Assembly: GCA_032111745.1 (NCBI GenBank)
Contig: JAULUH010000076.1
Span: 1 to 51,305 of the forward strand
From: JAULUH01 sp032111745
GTDB lineage: Bacteria; Chloroflexota; Anaerolineae; JAAEKA01
DNA: 51,305 bases
Reading direction: 5' to 3'
The position numbers and the translations under genes are program-made. The notes below the pieces were generated by a model. The model was not told the DNA's origin and did not search any database. It was given only the letters and a program-made list of their open reading frames with translations. Below are positions 32,527 through 40,701 of this stretch, piece after piece; the first letter of the stretch is position 1; the number at the start of each line of letters is the position of its first letter.

Positions 32527-32566
32527 ATCAGGCTGGTCCAGATCAGGAAAACTGGACCAGCCTGAT
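32527..32566. repeat. Family-C hairpin, perfect stem
   Basis: ATCAGGCTGGTCCAG (32527-32541) pairs perfectly with CTGGACCAGCCTGAT (32552-32566) around ten bases. It starts 34 bases beyond the RCC1 gene stop on the minus strand, a position suited to a transcription end. Confidence 0.8.
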
Positions 32567-32599
32567 CCTTCCGTGCACCCGCGGCCTCTACTTGCCAGC

Positions 32600-34852
32600 C
32601 TATCTGATGCCAATGTACGGTAGGTACCGAGTGGTAGTATAATCAAACCTCCCCAGCCCCACCACATCCAGGGGCACCGTGCCCCGGCCGTTGCCCAACT
32701 GGCCCCAATAGTTGCTGCCCCAGCACTTGACCCCACCGCCTACTGTCAACGCACAGGTATGGTTATAGCCAGCCGACACAACCGCCAGCTCTCTGGCCAT
32801 CGGCACCACGTCCACCGGGGTGGGCTGGCGAAGACCAGTTGTGCCGTTGCCCAGCTGACCGTAGCCATTGTACCCCCAGCACCTGGCGCTGCCGCTCGCA
32901 GTCAACNNNNNNNNNNCGGAGATCATGCGCGTACCACTGGCGAGCCCCACCACATCCACCGGGTCGGTTACAAATCCTCCACTGGTGCCATCGCCCATCT
33001 GGCCGTAGTCGTTGTTCCCCCAGCACTTGACCCCACCGCCAGTGGCCAATGCACAGGCATGGATCCATCCGCTGTCGACCGCGGCCATGCCACTCGAGAG
33101 CCCTGCCACGTCCACAGGGATTGGACCCCAGCGGGTGATCCCTCCGCTTGCAGTCACGGCATAGGTGACGTTGTCGCCCGGTGAGACGGCAGCTACGCGA
33201 TCGGGGAGCCCAAGCACGTCCACCGGCGTGCTGCGGCCGATTTTCGTCCCGTCGCCCAGCTGGCCGTAGTCGTTGCGCCCCCAACACTTCACCCCGCCGG
33301 CCGCGGTCAACGCACAGGTGTGCCCTATGCCCGCCTCCACCCCGGCCACGCCGCTCGCCAGCCCCACCACGTCGACAGGTGTAGCGTGGCTGCTCTCCGT
33401 GCCGTCGCCTAGCTGGCCGCTGAGGTTGGCTCCCCAGCACTTGACCCCGCCGACCGCGGTTAGCGCGCACGTGTGCCATCCTCCTGCAAAGACAGCAACC
33501 ACCCTGCCAGAAAGCCCCAGCACATCCACCGGGGTCCAGCGGTCGATCGTCGTGCCGTCGCCGAGCTGGCCGTACTCGTTGCGCCCCCAACATTTCACCC
33601 CGCCTCGCTCGGTCACCGCGCACGTGTGTGTGACACCGGCTGAGATCGCGGTGACGCCCCTGTCCAGCCATACCACATCCGACGGCGTGTTGCGCTGGTC
33701 CAGCATACCCACACCCAGCGCGCCGCCATAGTCGTTGCCCCAACACTTAACCCCGCCGCCGGTGGTTACGGCGCAGGCATGCTCGAGGCCTGCATCGGCC
33801 GCGATCACGTTGCTGCTCAAGCCCACCACATCTAGCGGGGTGCGGCTGCTCTCCATGGTGCCATCGCCCAGCTGCCCATAGCGGTTGTCGCCCCAGCACT
33901 TGACCCCTCCGCCCTCACTCACCGCGCAGGTATACCATGCGCCCGCGGTGACAGCAGCCATGCCGCTGGCCAGCCCTGCCACGCTCACTGGGGCAAGCCT
34001 GGTTGTGACCGTGCCGTCGCCCAGCTGGCCATCGCTGTTGGCCCCCCAGCACCAAACCCCGCCGTCTCTGCCCACGGCGCAACTATGGGCGCTGCCGGCG
34101 GCTATGGCTGCGACGTCGCCGGCAAGTCCTTGCACATCCACAGGAGCGGACCTGGGCACCGTCGTGCCATCGCCAAGTTGGCCGGCCCAATTAGTCCCCC
34201 AGCACTTGACCCCACCACCGGCGGTCAGTGCACAGGTGTGGGATGAGTCATAATCGCTACCGGCCGCGATTGCCGTAACCGCGCTCGACAACCCCAAAAC
34301 ATTGACAGGCGTGCTGCTATCTGTGATCATCCCATTGCCCAGCTGGCCGTAGTCGTTGCGGCCCCAGCACGTTACTCCCCCAGCCGAGGTTAAGGCGCAC
34401 GTGTGAAAACTCCCTGCCGAGATGGCGATCACGCCGCTGGACAGTCCCACCACGTCGACCGGCGTGTTGCTGTTAGCTCGCGTTCCATTGCCCAGTTGGC
34501 CCGAGGTATTCTGTCCCCAGCACTTGACCCCACCGCCAGTGGTCAGGGCGCAGCTGTGCCAGTTGCCGGTAGTAACGGCCGTTACGCTTGTGGACAGCCC
34601 TACCACATCTACCGGGACACGGCTGTGGTCCATTGTCGTGCCGCTACCCAGCTGGCCCGACCAGTTGCCTCCCCAGCATTTCACCCCGCCGCCCTCCACC
34701 ACCGCACATGTGTGCCCTCTGCCTCCTGACACCATCACCGCCTTCTCTGCGCCATCCGCTGCCGGCTCTCTTCTCACCTCGCCGCTCGCCGGGCCGGGCG
34801 CTCCCGCCATCCATACCAGGATGCCCAGCACCCATAATATTCGAGCCACCAT
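32600..34852 (-). CDS. Secreted RCC1-repeat (beta-propeller) protein, internal assembly gap
   Basis: About 750 residues from the ATG 34852, which follows GGAGG; a longer frame to 34975 overlaps the promoter. A signal peptide (ARILWVLGILVWMAGAPGPASG) opens the protein. Fourteen RCC1 repeats of ~48-52 residues follow, each of the form HTCALT-GGGVKCWGxNxxGQLGDGT-PVDVxGLSxG, one of them degenerate (ITRWGPIP). Fourteen blades could make two seven-bladed propellers. The protein ends TRYLPYIGIR, which resembles the YLPxxxR tails common on secreted Chloroflexota proteins. Ten Ns (32907-32916) interrupt one repeat. Paired cysteines, two per repeat (HTCA and KCWG), could form disulfides. Function unknown, probably extracellular binding. 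Confidence 0.85.
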   Translation of the reverse strand: MVARILWVLGILVWMAGAPGPASGEVRREPAADGAEKAVMVSGGRGHTCAVVEGGGVKCWGGNWSGQLGSGTTMDHSRVPVDVVGLSTSVTAVTTGNWHSCALTTGGGVKCWGQNTSGQLGNGTRANSNTPVDVVGLSSGVIAISAGSFHTCALTSAGGVTCWGRNDYGQLGNGMITDSSTPVNVLGLSSAVTAIAAGSDYDSSHTCALTAGGGVKCWGTNWAGQLGDGTTVPRSAPVDVQGLAGDVAAIAAGSAHSCAVGRDGGVWCWGANSDGQLGDGTVTTRLAPVSVAGLASGMAAVTAGAWYTCAVSEGGGVKCWGDNRYGQLGDGTMESSRTPLDVVGLSSNVIAADAGLEHACAVTTGGGVKCWGNDYGGALGVGMLDQRNTPSDVVWLDRGVTAISAGVTHTCAVTERGGVKCWGRNEYGQLGDGTTIDRWTPVDVLGLSGRVVAVFAGGWHTCALTAVGGVKCWGANLSGQLGDGTESSHATPVDVVGLASGVAGVEAGIGHTCALTAAGGVKCWGRNDYGQLGDGTKIGRSTPVDVLGLPDRVAAVSPGDNVTYAVTASGGITRWGPIPVDVAGLSSGMAAVDSGWIHACALATGGGVKCWGNNDYGQMGDGTSGGFVTDPVDVVGLASGTRMISXXXXLTASGSARCWGYNGYGQLGNGTTGLRQPTPVDVVPMARELAVVSAGYNHTCALTVGGGVKCWGSNYWGQLGNGRGTVPLDVVGLGRFDYTTTRYLPYIGIR
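32907..32916. other. Assembly gap (10 N)
   Basis: The Ns replace the HTCA part of one RCC1 repeat. Comparison with the other thirteen repeats suggests eight residues (24 bases) belong between the flanking Ser and Leu codons where only 12 positions exist. The real gap is therefore about 22 bases, if that repeat has normal length. Confidence 0.9.
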
Positions 34853-34951
34853 AGCATCCTCCTCGTATAGGCCTGATGGCTGGCGCCATCGAAACCACAT
34901 CGTTTCGTCGACAGGTGATAATCCCTGTCGGAAGCCACCCGCTTCACACCC

Positions 34952-34980
34952 ATTATCACACTCTTTCCATGGCACGTCAA
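34952..34980 (-). promoter_or_regulatory. Promoter of the RCC1 gene
   Basis: TTGACG (34975-34980), 17 bp, GATAAT (34952-34957) on the minus strand; leader about 90 bases. No gene lies between here and 35226 other than repeats. Confidence 0.7.
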
Positions 34981-35073
34981 TGCCTTTTTGCCCGGGACTC
35001 AGGGCTTCTCATAAGTCCCTCCAGTTCACTTCCGGCGTCCGTGGTCCGCTCCGGCTCCTCCGGTCCATTTTCC

Positions 35074-35141
35074 CCTCTGCGTCCTCTGCGCCTCTGCGGT
35101 GGGCTCCGGAGTCCGTGTCTGTCCGTGTTCGTTCGTGTTCC
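35074..35141. repeat. Low-complexity CCTCTGCG / TCCGTGT tandem segments
   Basis: CCTCTGCGTCCTCTGCG with one more unit (35074-35101) is followed by GTCCGTGTCTGTCCGTGTTC and a further TTCGTGTTC unit (35111-35141). I have seen very similar intergenic strings in many environmental bacterial genomes. No coding role is apparent. Confidence 0.5.
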
Positions 35142-35226
35142 AGTCCACTCTCCACCTATGCGCCCATCTACCGGCGATAGCTCCCCTACGGACTCTGTGG
35201 TACACTCTGGCCATGCCGGCGCGGGC

Positions 35227-35457
35227 ATGTTCTGCTTCCTGCCAATCGCCGCCGGCAATGCCTGTATCGAGACCCAGGAGGCCGTCGACCAGGCTCGGCG
35301 CGCATTCTACCAGGCCTACCTGGCCGCCTATCTCGGCTATCGGCCGTTCCCCGTGGCCGAGATAGAGGCCTGGCTCCCTGTCGTGGCCGCTGCCCGGCTG
35401 GGCCAGGGAATCGTCGAGGAGGAGCAGGATCTCCTAGAGCTGGTCGAGGCAGGCTGA
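35227..35457 (+). pseudogene. C-terminal fragment, possibly of an aminoglycoside-phosphotransferase-like protein
   Basis: An open frame of 76 residues. Its last ~55 residues (ARRAFYQAYLAAYLGYRPFP and then WLPVVAAARLGQGIVEEEQDLLELVEAG in pieces) resemble the end of APH-family phosphotransferases. The kinase core, with its HGD and DxD motifs, is absent, and the sequence upstream is repeat-like. It is therefore best read as a remnant; a genuine small gene cannot be excluded. Confidence 0.4.
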
Positions 35458-35522
35458 TCGCCCAGTGTGCGGGGCCGTGGCCCATGGCCGCTACCCGGCG
35501 GCTGTCGTGCCCATCCCGGGGC

Positions 35523-36737
35523 CTATCGCACTCCCTCATACACCCCCTCGATCTGCTCCGCCGCTCGCTCCCACGTGAAGCACCCCTCCACCCGCCGCCG
35601 CAGCGCCCGGCCCCGCTCCCCGGCCTCCACCGGGTTGCCCAGCGCCGCCCTGATCGCCGCCGCCAGGCTTCTCGCGTCCCCCGGCACCGCGTAGTACCCC
35701 AGCTCGCCCAGGTACTCCCGGTGCACCGGCGTGTCGAACGCCGCTACCGGCAGCCCTGCCGCCATATAGGTCAGCAGCTTCCCGCTCCCCTCCGTCGCCG
35801 ACAGCTTGGGCGCCACCGCCACATCCCCCAGGCCGAGCAGCGCCGGCGCCTCCTCATACGCCACCGCGCCAGTGAAGGTCACCCGCCCTGCCAGCCCCAG
35901 CGCCGCGGCCAGCCGGCGGTAGCGCTCCACGTCCGGAAACCCCATCACCAGCCCATGAGGTGTCGCCGGCTCGTCCGCCAGCTCCCGCAGCGCCTGCAGC
36001 AACAGCTCCGTGCCCTGGTACGGCGCCAGCAGCCCCAGGTAGGCCACCACCGGCCGCCCCTCCGGCAGCCCCAGCCGCTGCCGCAGGGCCGCAGCCTGCG
36101 CCTCTGCGAGCTCCTCGCGCGGCCGGAACAGCCCCGGGTCCACGCTGTCGTACAGGGTGTGGATGCGCTCTGCCGGCACCCCATAGCGCTCCGCCAGCAG
36201 CCGCGCCGCGTGGCCCGAGCTCGCCAGCAACGCCGCCGGCCGCTGGTCGATGAAGCGCTCCAACCGTTGCAGCAGGGGCAGGGCTGGCGCGTCCGGCCTG
36301 AGAAAGCGATGGTCCAGCATCTCCGCAGTGAGGCTACCCTGGAAGTCGAACACCACGGGCACGGGGCCCTGGCTCAGGCCGCGCAGGACCTGGGCCAGGG
36401 CCCAGCCGATCAACGCCCCCTCGTGCAGATAGGCATGGATCACCTGTGGCCGCCCCCCGGGGAAGCGCAGGGCTGCGGCCAGGGCCGTGGGCGCCAGCAC
36501 GGCGTCCAGGGCCACCTTGGGCCAGGAGGAGCCCACGGCGATGGGACGGGCGCGCGGCCACCAGGGGGGGCGCGCCGTGCGCAGCCCCGCCACCTCGCGG
36601 CCGGCGGGATAGGTCACCAGCTGGATCGTATGTCCCCGGGCGGCCAGGGCCGAGAGCTGGCCCCGGATGCGCACATGGCAGCCGTAGTCGGCGAAGAACC
36701 CCGTGGGTGCGATGGCCAGGATGCGCAGCCCGCTCAC
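35523..36737 (-). CDS. Family 4-like glycosyltransferase
   Basis: A 404-residue GT-B enzyme starting at the GTG 36737, which overlaps the stop of the GT2 gene (GTGA). The acceptor domain begins LRILAIAPTGFFADYGCHVRIRG; the donor domain contains VVAYLGLLAPYQGTELLLQAL, RVTFTGAVAYEEAPALLGLGDVAVAPK and the late Glu motif EGSGKLLTYMAAGLPVAAFD. It would transfer a sugar from a nucleotide donor to a glycan or lipid acceptor at the membrane face. It is co-transcribed with the GT2 gene; the pair may belong functionally with the glycan cluster at 24315-32400. Confidence 0.87.
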   Translation of the reverse strand: MSGLRILAIAPTGFFADYGCHVRIRGQLSALAARGHTIQLVTYPAGREVAGLRTARPPWWPRARPIAVGSSWPKVALDAVLAPTALAAALRFPGGRPQVIHAYLHEGALIGWALAQVLRGLSQGPVPVVFDFQGSLTAEMLDHRFLRPDAPALPLLQRLERFIDQRPAALLASSGHAARLLAERYGVPAERIHTLYDSVDPGLFRPREELAEAQAAALRQRLGLPEGRPVVAYLGLLAPYQGTELLLQALRELADEPATPHGLVMGFPDVERYRRLAAALGLAGRVTFTGAVAYEEAPALLGLGDVAVAPKLSATEGSGKLLTYMAAGLPVAAFDTPVHREYLGELGYYAVPGDARSLAAAIRAALGNPVEAGERGRALRRRVEGCFTWERAAEQIEGVYEGVR

Positions 36738-37480
36738 TCCGGGGCGACGGCCATGGCCAGCTGCGGCGCGTCGCGCCACAGGCGCAGACGGAACTGCCAC
36801 AGCTCCCGGAAGGCCCGGGTGATGACCTGCAGGCGGGCGCCGGTCTGGGCGCCGGCGGTGCGCGGCAGGTGGCTGACCGGTACCTCGACGATGCGGCAGA
36901 GGCCGACCCGGTGGGAGAGCACCAGCCACTCGGCGCTGAAGGTGGCGCCGCGGGAGAGGATGGCGGGGGCCACCTGCTCGAAGGTGCGGCGGCGCAGCAG
37001 CTTGAAGGCGCAGTCGATATCGCGCGCGGTATAGCCGAAGAGCAGGGTCACCAGGGAGCTCCAGCCGTGGCCGAACAACACGCGCTGGAAGGGGTCGCGC
37101 CGCGGGGAGCGGTAGCCCACGACCATGTCGGCCTCGGGCAGCCGGGCCAGCAGCCGGTCGACCTCCTCCAGCTTGAACTGGCGGTCGGAGTCGGTGAAGA
37201 AGACCACATCCTTGGTGGCGTGGCTGAGGGCCGTGAACACCGCGGCGCCGTAGCCCTGGTTCACCGGGTGGTGCACCGGCTTCAGCTGGGGGAATATCAG
37301 CGCCAGCTCCTCCAGCACCGCGCCGGTGCCGTCCTTGCTGCCGTCGTTGGTGATCACGATCTCGAAATCGGCGAAGCGGGGCTGGATGACCGCCACCACG
37401 TCGGCCACCATCCCGGGCAGGTTGGCTTCCTCGTTATAGGCCGGCATACACACCGAAAGGCTGAACGGATACTGGGGCAT
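36734..37480 (-). CDS. Family 2 glycosyltransferase, DPM1/polyprenyl-phosphate type
   Basis: A 248-residue GT-A enzyme: SVCMPAYNEEANL at the N-terminus, TNDGSKDGTG, the metal-binding FFTDSDRQF, and the DPM1-like LLFGYTARDIDCAFKLLRR. No C-terminal membrane helices are present. Enzymes of this group charge polyprenyl phosphate with mannose or glucose, which would feed the GT-C enzyme encoded at 30325-32400. The ATG at 37480 is used because AAGGA lies eight bases upstream; two in-frame ATGs exist at 37510-37513. Confidence 0.87.
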   Translation of the reverse strand: MPQYPFSLSVCMPAYNEEANLPGMVADVVAVIQPRFADFEIVITNDGSKDGTGAVLEELALIFPQLKPVHHPVNQGYGAAVFTALSHATKDVVFFTDSDRQFKLEEVDRLLARLPEADMVVGYRSPRRDPFQRVLFGHGWSSLVTLLFGYTARDIDCAFKLLRRRTFEQVAPAILSRGATFSAEWLVLSHRVGLCRIVEVPVSHLPRTAGAQTGARLQVITRAFRELWQFRLRLWRDAPQLAMAVAPE

Positions 37481-37607
37481 ACTCGCGTCCTTGCGTCCAC
37501 ATCGGGGCATCATAATCCCCTGGAAACTACATCACCCTGGCCACAACCGCCAGTTCCTACATCAAGATGCCCTCCACCGCCCCCCCATTACGCCAGCCTT
37601 GTGCGTT

Positions 37608-37627
37608 GGAGTCGAGGCTTCAGCCGG
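37608..37627. repeat. Family-A single copy
   Basis: GGAGTCGAGGCTTCAGCCGG, 38 bp before the full inverted element at 37666. No gene is visible between 37514 and 37778. Confidence 0.9.
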
Positions 37628-37665
37628 CCCCGGTTTGTAGTAGTGGATTCAGCCGCGCCGGGGAA

Positions 37666-37719
37666 GGAGTCGAGGCCTTAGCCGGCTCTTTGGCGCACCC
37701 CGGCCAAAGCCTCGACTCC
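37666..37719. repeat. Family-A full inverted element
   Basis: GGAGTCGAGGCCTTAGCCGG (37666-37685), spacer CTCTTTGGCGCACCCCGG, inverted arm CCAAAGCCTCGACTCC ending at 37719. This 54 bp copy defines the complete unit. Confidence 0.9.
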
Positions 37720-37778
37720 GAACCGCGGGCGAAATCCCGCCCCGGAGGACCAGCCATTTTGCCCGCGATCTGACGCCC

Positions 37779-38171
37779 TTACTTCCGCCGCTGTAGCACC
37801 CGCCCCCCATCCTCTCGCGCCACCCGCTCCCACTCCCGCGCCCGCTCCCAGCAGGCCGCCCCCTCCAGCTCGTGGAACAGGCACGGCAGCCTCGCGCCAC
37901 CCGTGCCGCGGCAGATCCCTCCGCCATAGGCCCCGCACCCCCCATACTCGCCAGCCGTGCCCTCGATCCGCCCCTCCAGGTAGTCGTGTACCAGCCGGCA
38001 GGTCTGGCGCTCGTCGAACCGCCTCACCCCCACCACCGGCACCGCCGTGGCAATGCCCAGGTGAGCCAACCGGCCGGGCGGGATGACCTCGACAATCTCC
38101 TCGCCCGGCAGCGCCACCCTGCACGACCCGGCGCCTGCTTCCATGACCCCTGGCCTCATGCCTTTAGCCAC
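37779..38171 (-). CDS. Small cysteine-containing hypothetical protein
   Basis: Up to 130 residues; ATGs at 38171 and 38144 are both possible. The N-terminal half looks like a beta-rich segment (VALPGEEIVEVIPPGRLAHLGI). The second half holds RLVHDYLEGRIEGTAGEYGG and five cysteines in CGAYGGGIC, PCLFHELEGAACW, a spacing that could bind a metal or cluster. I do not recognise the family. The opposite-strand frame over the same bases looks like a shadow. Confidence 0.45.
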   Translation of the reverse strand: MAKGMRPGVMEAGAGSCRVALPGEEIVEVIPPGRLAHLGIATAVPVVGVRRFDERQTCRLVHDYLEGRIEGTAGEYGGCGAYGGGICRGTGGARLPCLFHELEGAACWERAREWERVAREDGGRVLQRRK

Positions 38172-38226
38172 TGATCCTTCTAATCGCCGGCTGTCGAGCG
38201 ATCAACTGGAAGATCCAAGACCTGGA

Positions 38227-38393
38227 GGGAAGACGGGAATGCGCAAATACGCGGATTCAGAACTGATTTGTCTTCACACGCCCTGGTCCAACATGGCCGG
38301 GCAGTGCCCGACGGAGCGAGCTGCCGCACGCGACCCACACAGGGATGACATTTTCGGTTCTGTCTTTGCATATTCAGGCATTCGCGTCTTCCC
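38227..38393. repeat. Imperfect 37 bp inverted repeats framing 167 bp
   Basis: The arms 38227-38263 and 38357-38393 match at 28 of 37 positions in inverted orientation, each starting GGGAAGACGxGAATGC. The interior has a GGGCAGTGCCC hairpin and no frame. This resembles a decayed miniature element. The surrounding 38172-38560 holds no convincing gene. Confidence 0.55.
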
Positions 38394-38560
38394 TGGTGGC
38401 CTCAACATGGGTTGACTCCAAATCCAACTTATCATGCCGGTTTTCCAGCACTGCTGGCAGAAAGGGACCTGCACAACTGGTTCAACTTCCATGGCACCAG
38501 AACCTGCCAGCGCGCATCAAGCGTTTCTTGACGCGTTTGATGAAACCACTGGGCTGGCGT

Positions 38561-38779
38561 TCACATGACGGGGTCAGGTTGGCGTTTCCGGCGCCGCAGG
38601 TTCAGCGCATTCCGGAAGGAGTTGTAGTGATCCTTCAGCCGCCGCCGTCGCTCTGCCGGCATCAGGGCCAGCCATTCCGCGAACACCTCCAGCGAGTCCC
38701 GGCCCAGCAGATCGACCTGTTCGTAGGCCCAGTCGTCCTCCCACGCCTGCGGCTGTCCGGGGCAGGGGGCTGGCGTCAC
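38561..38779 (-). CDS. Short hypothetical protein downstream of the PilZ-like gene
   Basis: A 72-residue frame from a GTG, 21 bases after the stop of the PilZ-like gene. It is rich in Trp, Glu and Arg (QAWEDDWAYEQVDLLGRDSL, MPAERRRRLKDHYNSF) and helical. There is no ribosome site and no recognised family; it may be a fragment of a longer protein. Confidence 0.35.
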   Translation of the reverse strand: MTPAPCPGQPQAWEDDWAYEQVDLLGRDSLEVFAEWLALMPAERRRRLKDHYNSFRNALNLRRRKRQPDPVM

Positions 38780-38800
38780 GTGAAATGTCGAGTTGCCCTG

Positions 38801-39370
38801 TCACCGGGCCTCTGCGAGCTGCGTGATTCCTGCTTCCCCTGGGGTAGAGGCGAGCTGGCCCCCGCGCGGGGGCCAGCTCGCCTCGTCGAGGAGGCCTCTG
38901 TCCCAATCTGCCAGAGGCTCGCACGTCACCAACTCGGCCAGCTGGTGGAACGCCGACCCGCTCATGTGCTGGGCCGCCAGATTGGCCAGGCAGTGGGCGT
39001 CTCCCTCGGGCAGCTCGAGATACGGGACGATGCCCAGCACCCCCTCGCTGCATCGTGGCCCTACCTGCCTGATCAGCAGCCGGGCGATGACCAGCTCAAC
39101 ATGCACCGCCTGCACGCCCTCGCCGGTTCCTGCTTGCGGAGCCCTGATCACGCCATAGCGCACGGCCGGGGACGGCTCCATGACCAGGCTCGCCTGGAGC
39201 AGGACGCAGTACTGGCCCGCCTGCGTGCCACCCGGCCTGGGCCGGCAGGCGAAGCGCACCCCATTGGCCGATAGATTGAGCAGGGGACCGGTGTCCCCCA
39301 ACCTGACCATGCCCTGGTACACCTCCCGGGCGTCCATCTGAAAACGGATGCTCTCCATCACCTTCCACAT
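38801..39370 (-). CDS. PilZ-like domain protein
   Basis: A 189-residue protein from the ATG 39370 with GGAGGAG upstream. Residues ~25-105 look like a PilZ-type barrel: LLNLSANGVRF corresponds to the DxSxxG element and is followed by alternating strands (QYCVLLQASLVMEPS, RYGVIRA, VQAVHVELVIA). The usual RxxxR motif for cyclic di-GMP is not obvious, so ligand binding is uncertain. The C-terminal DEASWPPRGGQLAS is encoded by a perfect 38 bp palindrome. Confidence 0.5.
   Translation of the reverse strand: MWKVMESIRFQMDAREVYQGMVRLGDTGPLLNLSANGVRFACRPRPGGTQAGQYCVLLQASLVMEPSPAVRYGVIRAPQAGTGEGVQAVHVELVIARLLIRQVGPRCSEGVLGIVPYLELPEGDAHCLANLAAQHMSGSAFHQLAELVTCEPLADWDRGLLDEASWPPRGGQLASTPGEAGITQLAEAR
38847..38884. 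repeat. Perfect 38 bp palindrome within a coding region
   Basis: Nineteen-base perfect arms meeting at GCGC, starting GAGGCGAGCTGGCCCCC. It lies in frame near the 3' end of the PilZ-like gene. It has the same architecture as the family-B palindromes but a different sequence; no second copy is seen in the window. Confidence 0.85.
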
Positions 39371-40041
39371 CGATACGCCCTCCTCCGGGTGTCCCACGCC
39401 GGTCGGCCTCCTGGGCATCCTGTGGGGGTGGCCCCAGGCCGGCAGCTGGCTTCGTCGGTGAGCCGGGACACCACAGTGTGTAGGTTCCGAGCCGCCGGGC
39501 CTGGCCCCGCTGGTGCCGGATCAGGACCGCTGCGGTGGTTCCAGACGGGAAGTTTAGCACGTTTGTGCACCTGAGTGCAAAAACAGGGCCCGGACCCGCC
39601 TCGCACCCACACGAGACGCCATCGCGCCGCCGTCCCTGTCCCGGCTGCAGCTCCGCCCTGAATCCGGGCCTTGAACCTGATATTGACGATACGATATATA
39701 GTAGTCAAGCTGAAAGTGTACACAACTTATAGTACCCATCAGATTCCCACCGACGGGATTCCATGACCCCGGCCACAGCTATCGACCAGCCTGGCCCTGC
39801 CCGCCTTTCCTGGCTCCCTCTCCTCCTGCGGCCGCACCCGGTATCGCAGCAACGGTTGATAGGTCCGCGATGGGTCAGTGGCAGGCCGGTGATAGGTGCA
39901 GGAGAGTAGACCTTGGGTTTTCATGAATTTCAGCAAATCCGTTTTGCCGGATCAGAACATATGTGCTATACTGATTGTTGAACCCGCGCTTCAACTCTCT
40001 GCGCGATCAACCGCCCTTCCCACAGGAGGTCATCGACGATC
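39371..40041. other. Intergenic region without recognised gene
   Basis: About 670 bp. The AT-rich part at 39675-39735 contains a possible minus-strand promoter, TTGACT (39703-39708), 17 bp, CAATAT (39680-39685), which could serve the PilZ-like gene with a ~300 base leader. The plus-strand promoter at 39944 serves the next gene. The frames in between have no domain signal. Confidence 0.4.
39944..39972 (+). promoter_or_regulatory. Promoter of the 40042 gene with overlapping dyad
   Basis: TTGCCG (39944-39949), 17 bp, TATACT (39967-39972). The -35 box overlaps an ATCCG...CGGAT dyad (39937-39952), a plausible operator. Confidence 0.65.
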
Positions 40042-40518
40042 ATGCCTGCAAATCCGCACAAGCACCTCTGCCGGTACGTCTCCCCCAGGGGCATCCCCTG
40101 CGCCAGTTACGCTCAGCGCGGCGGGGAATTCTGCCGCGCTCACGACCCCGCCAAGCCCGCGCCCAACCCCCGGGGCGCCCGGCCGGGCAACCGCAACGCC
40201 CTCAAGCCGCGCTACGCCAGTGAGTTCTTCGGCGACGCGGACCTGATGGCCCTCGCCACCATGGGCACTGGCACCAACCTCGACGATGAGATCGCCTTGG
40301 CCCGCCTCACCCTCCGCCACCTGGCCGCCACCATGAACCACGACCTCAGCACCGGCGAGCTGGTCGCCATGGCCCGCATTCTCTTCCGCGGCGCCGGCCG
40401 CGTGGCCCGTCTGCTCAAGGCCCAGCGCGCCGTCTCCAGCCCTGCCGCCGATGGCGTCTTCGCGGCCGCCGCCAGGGCCATCGAAGAGCTGGACAAGGAG
40501 GCGGGCACCGGCCCTTGA
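40042..40518 (+). CDS. Zinc-finger-like protein with phage-type PRGAxxGNxNAxK motif
   Basis: A 158-residue protein. The N-terminus has CRYVSPRGIPCASYAQRGGEFCRAH, here noted as Cys10-Cys20-Cys32-His35, a likely zinc site. Then comes PNPRGARPGNRNALKPR, a motif found in phage small-terminase-like and related accessory proteins, and a helical domain (LDDEIALARLTLRHLAATM; LSTGELVAMARILFRGAGRVARLLKAQRAV). Similar proteins occur as single genes in Chloroflexota-like genomes; I know no function. No other phage gene is nearby. AGGAGG lies 12 bases before the ATG, rather far. Confidence 0.6.
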   Translation: MPANPHKHLCRYVSPRGIPCASYAQRGGEFCRAHDPAKPAPNPRGARPGNRNALKPRYASEFFGDADLMALATMGTGTNLDDEIALARLTLRHLAATMNHDLSTGELVAMARILFRGAGRVARLLKAQRAVSSPAADGVFAAAARAIEELDKEAGTGP

Positions 40519-40701
40519 CCGGCCGCGGTGCGTGCTTCCTGCAGCACGCTACCCGTCCCCTGGCCCGGCTCTCGCCACCGCCCAAACGATTATCCCTCTC
40601 ATCGCTTTGGCAGCCTCAGCGCGCAGGATGAACGGGCCTGGCGGCCAACGTGGGAGACGGGCGTTTCGATCGCCAGCGGCCGAATCCGGTGCGAGACAGC
40701 A

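Noticed and set aside
32600..34852. Regular repeats suggesting a CRISPR array
   Set aside because: The ~150 bp periodicity is coding RCC1 repeats; no short conserved repeats with unique spacers.
35484..37034. 516-residue plus-strand frame over the glycosyltransferases
   Set aside because: Arg/Gln/Pro-rich shadow; the minus strand has two overlapping GT genes with GTGA coupling.
39358..39723. 121-residue minus-strand frame upstream of the PilZ-like gene
   Set aside because: No ribosome site, no domain signal, and it overlaps the start of the PilZ-like gene in another frame.
40042..40518. Prophage, based on the small-terminase-like motif
   Set aside because: No large terminase, portal, integrase or structural gene lies nearby, and no attachment repeats were seen.
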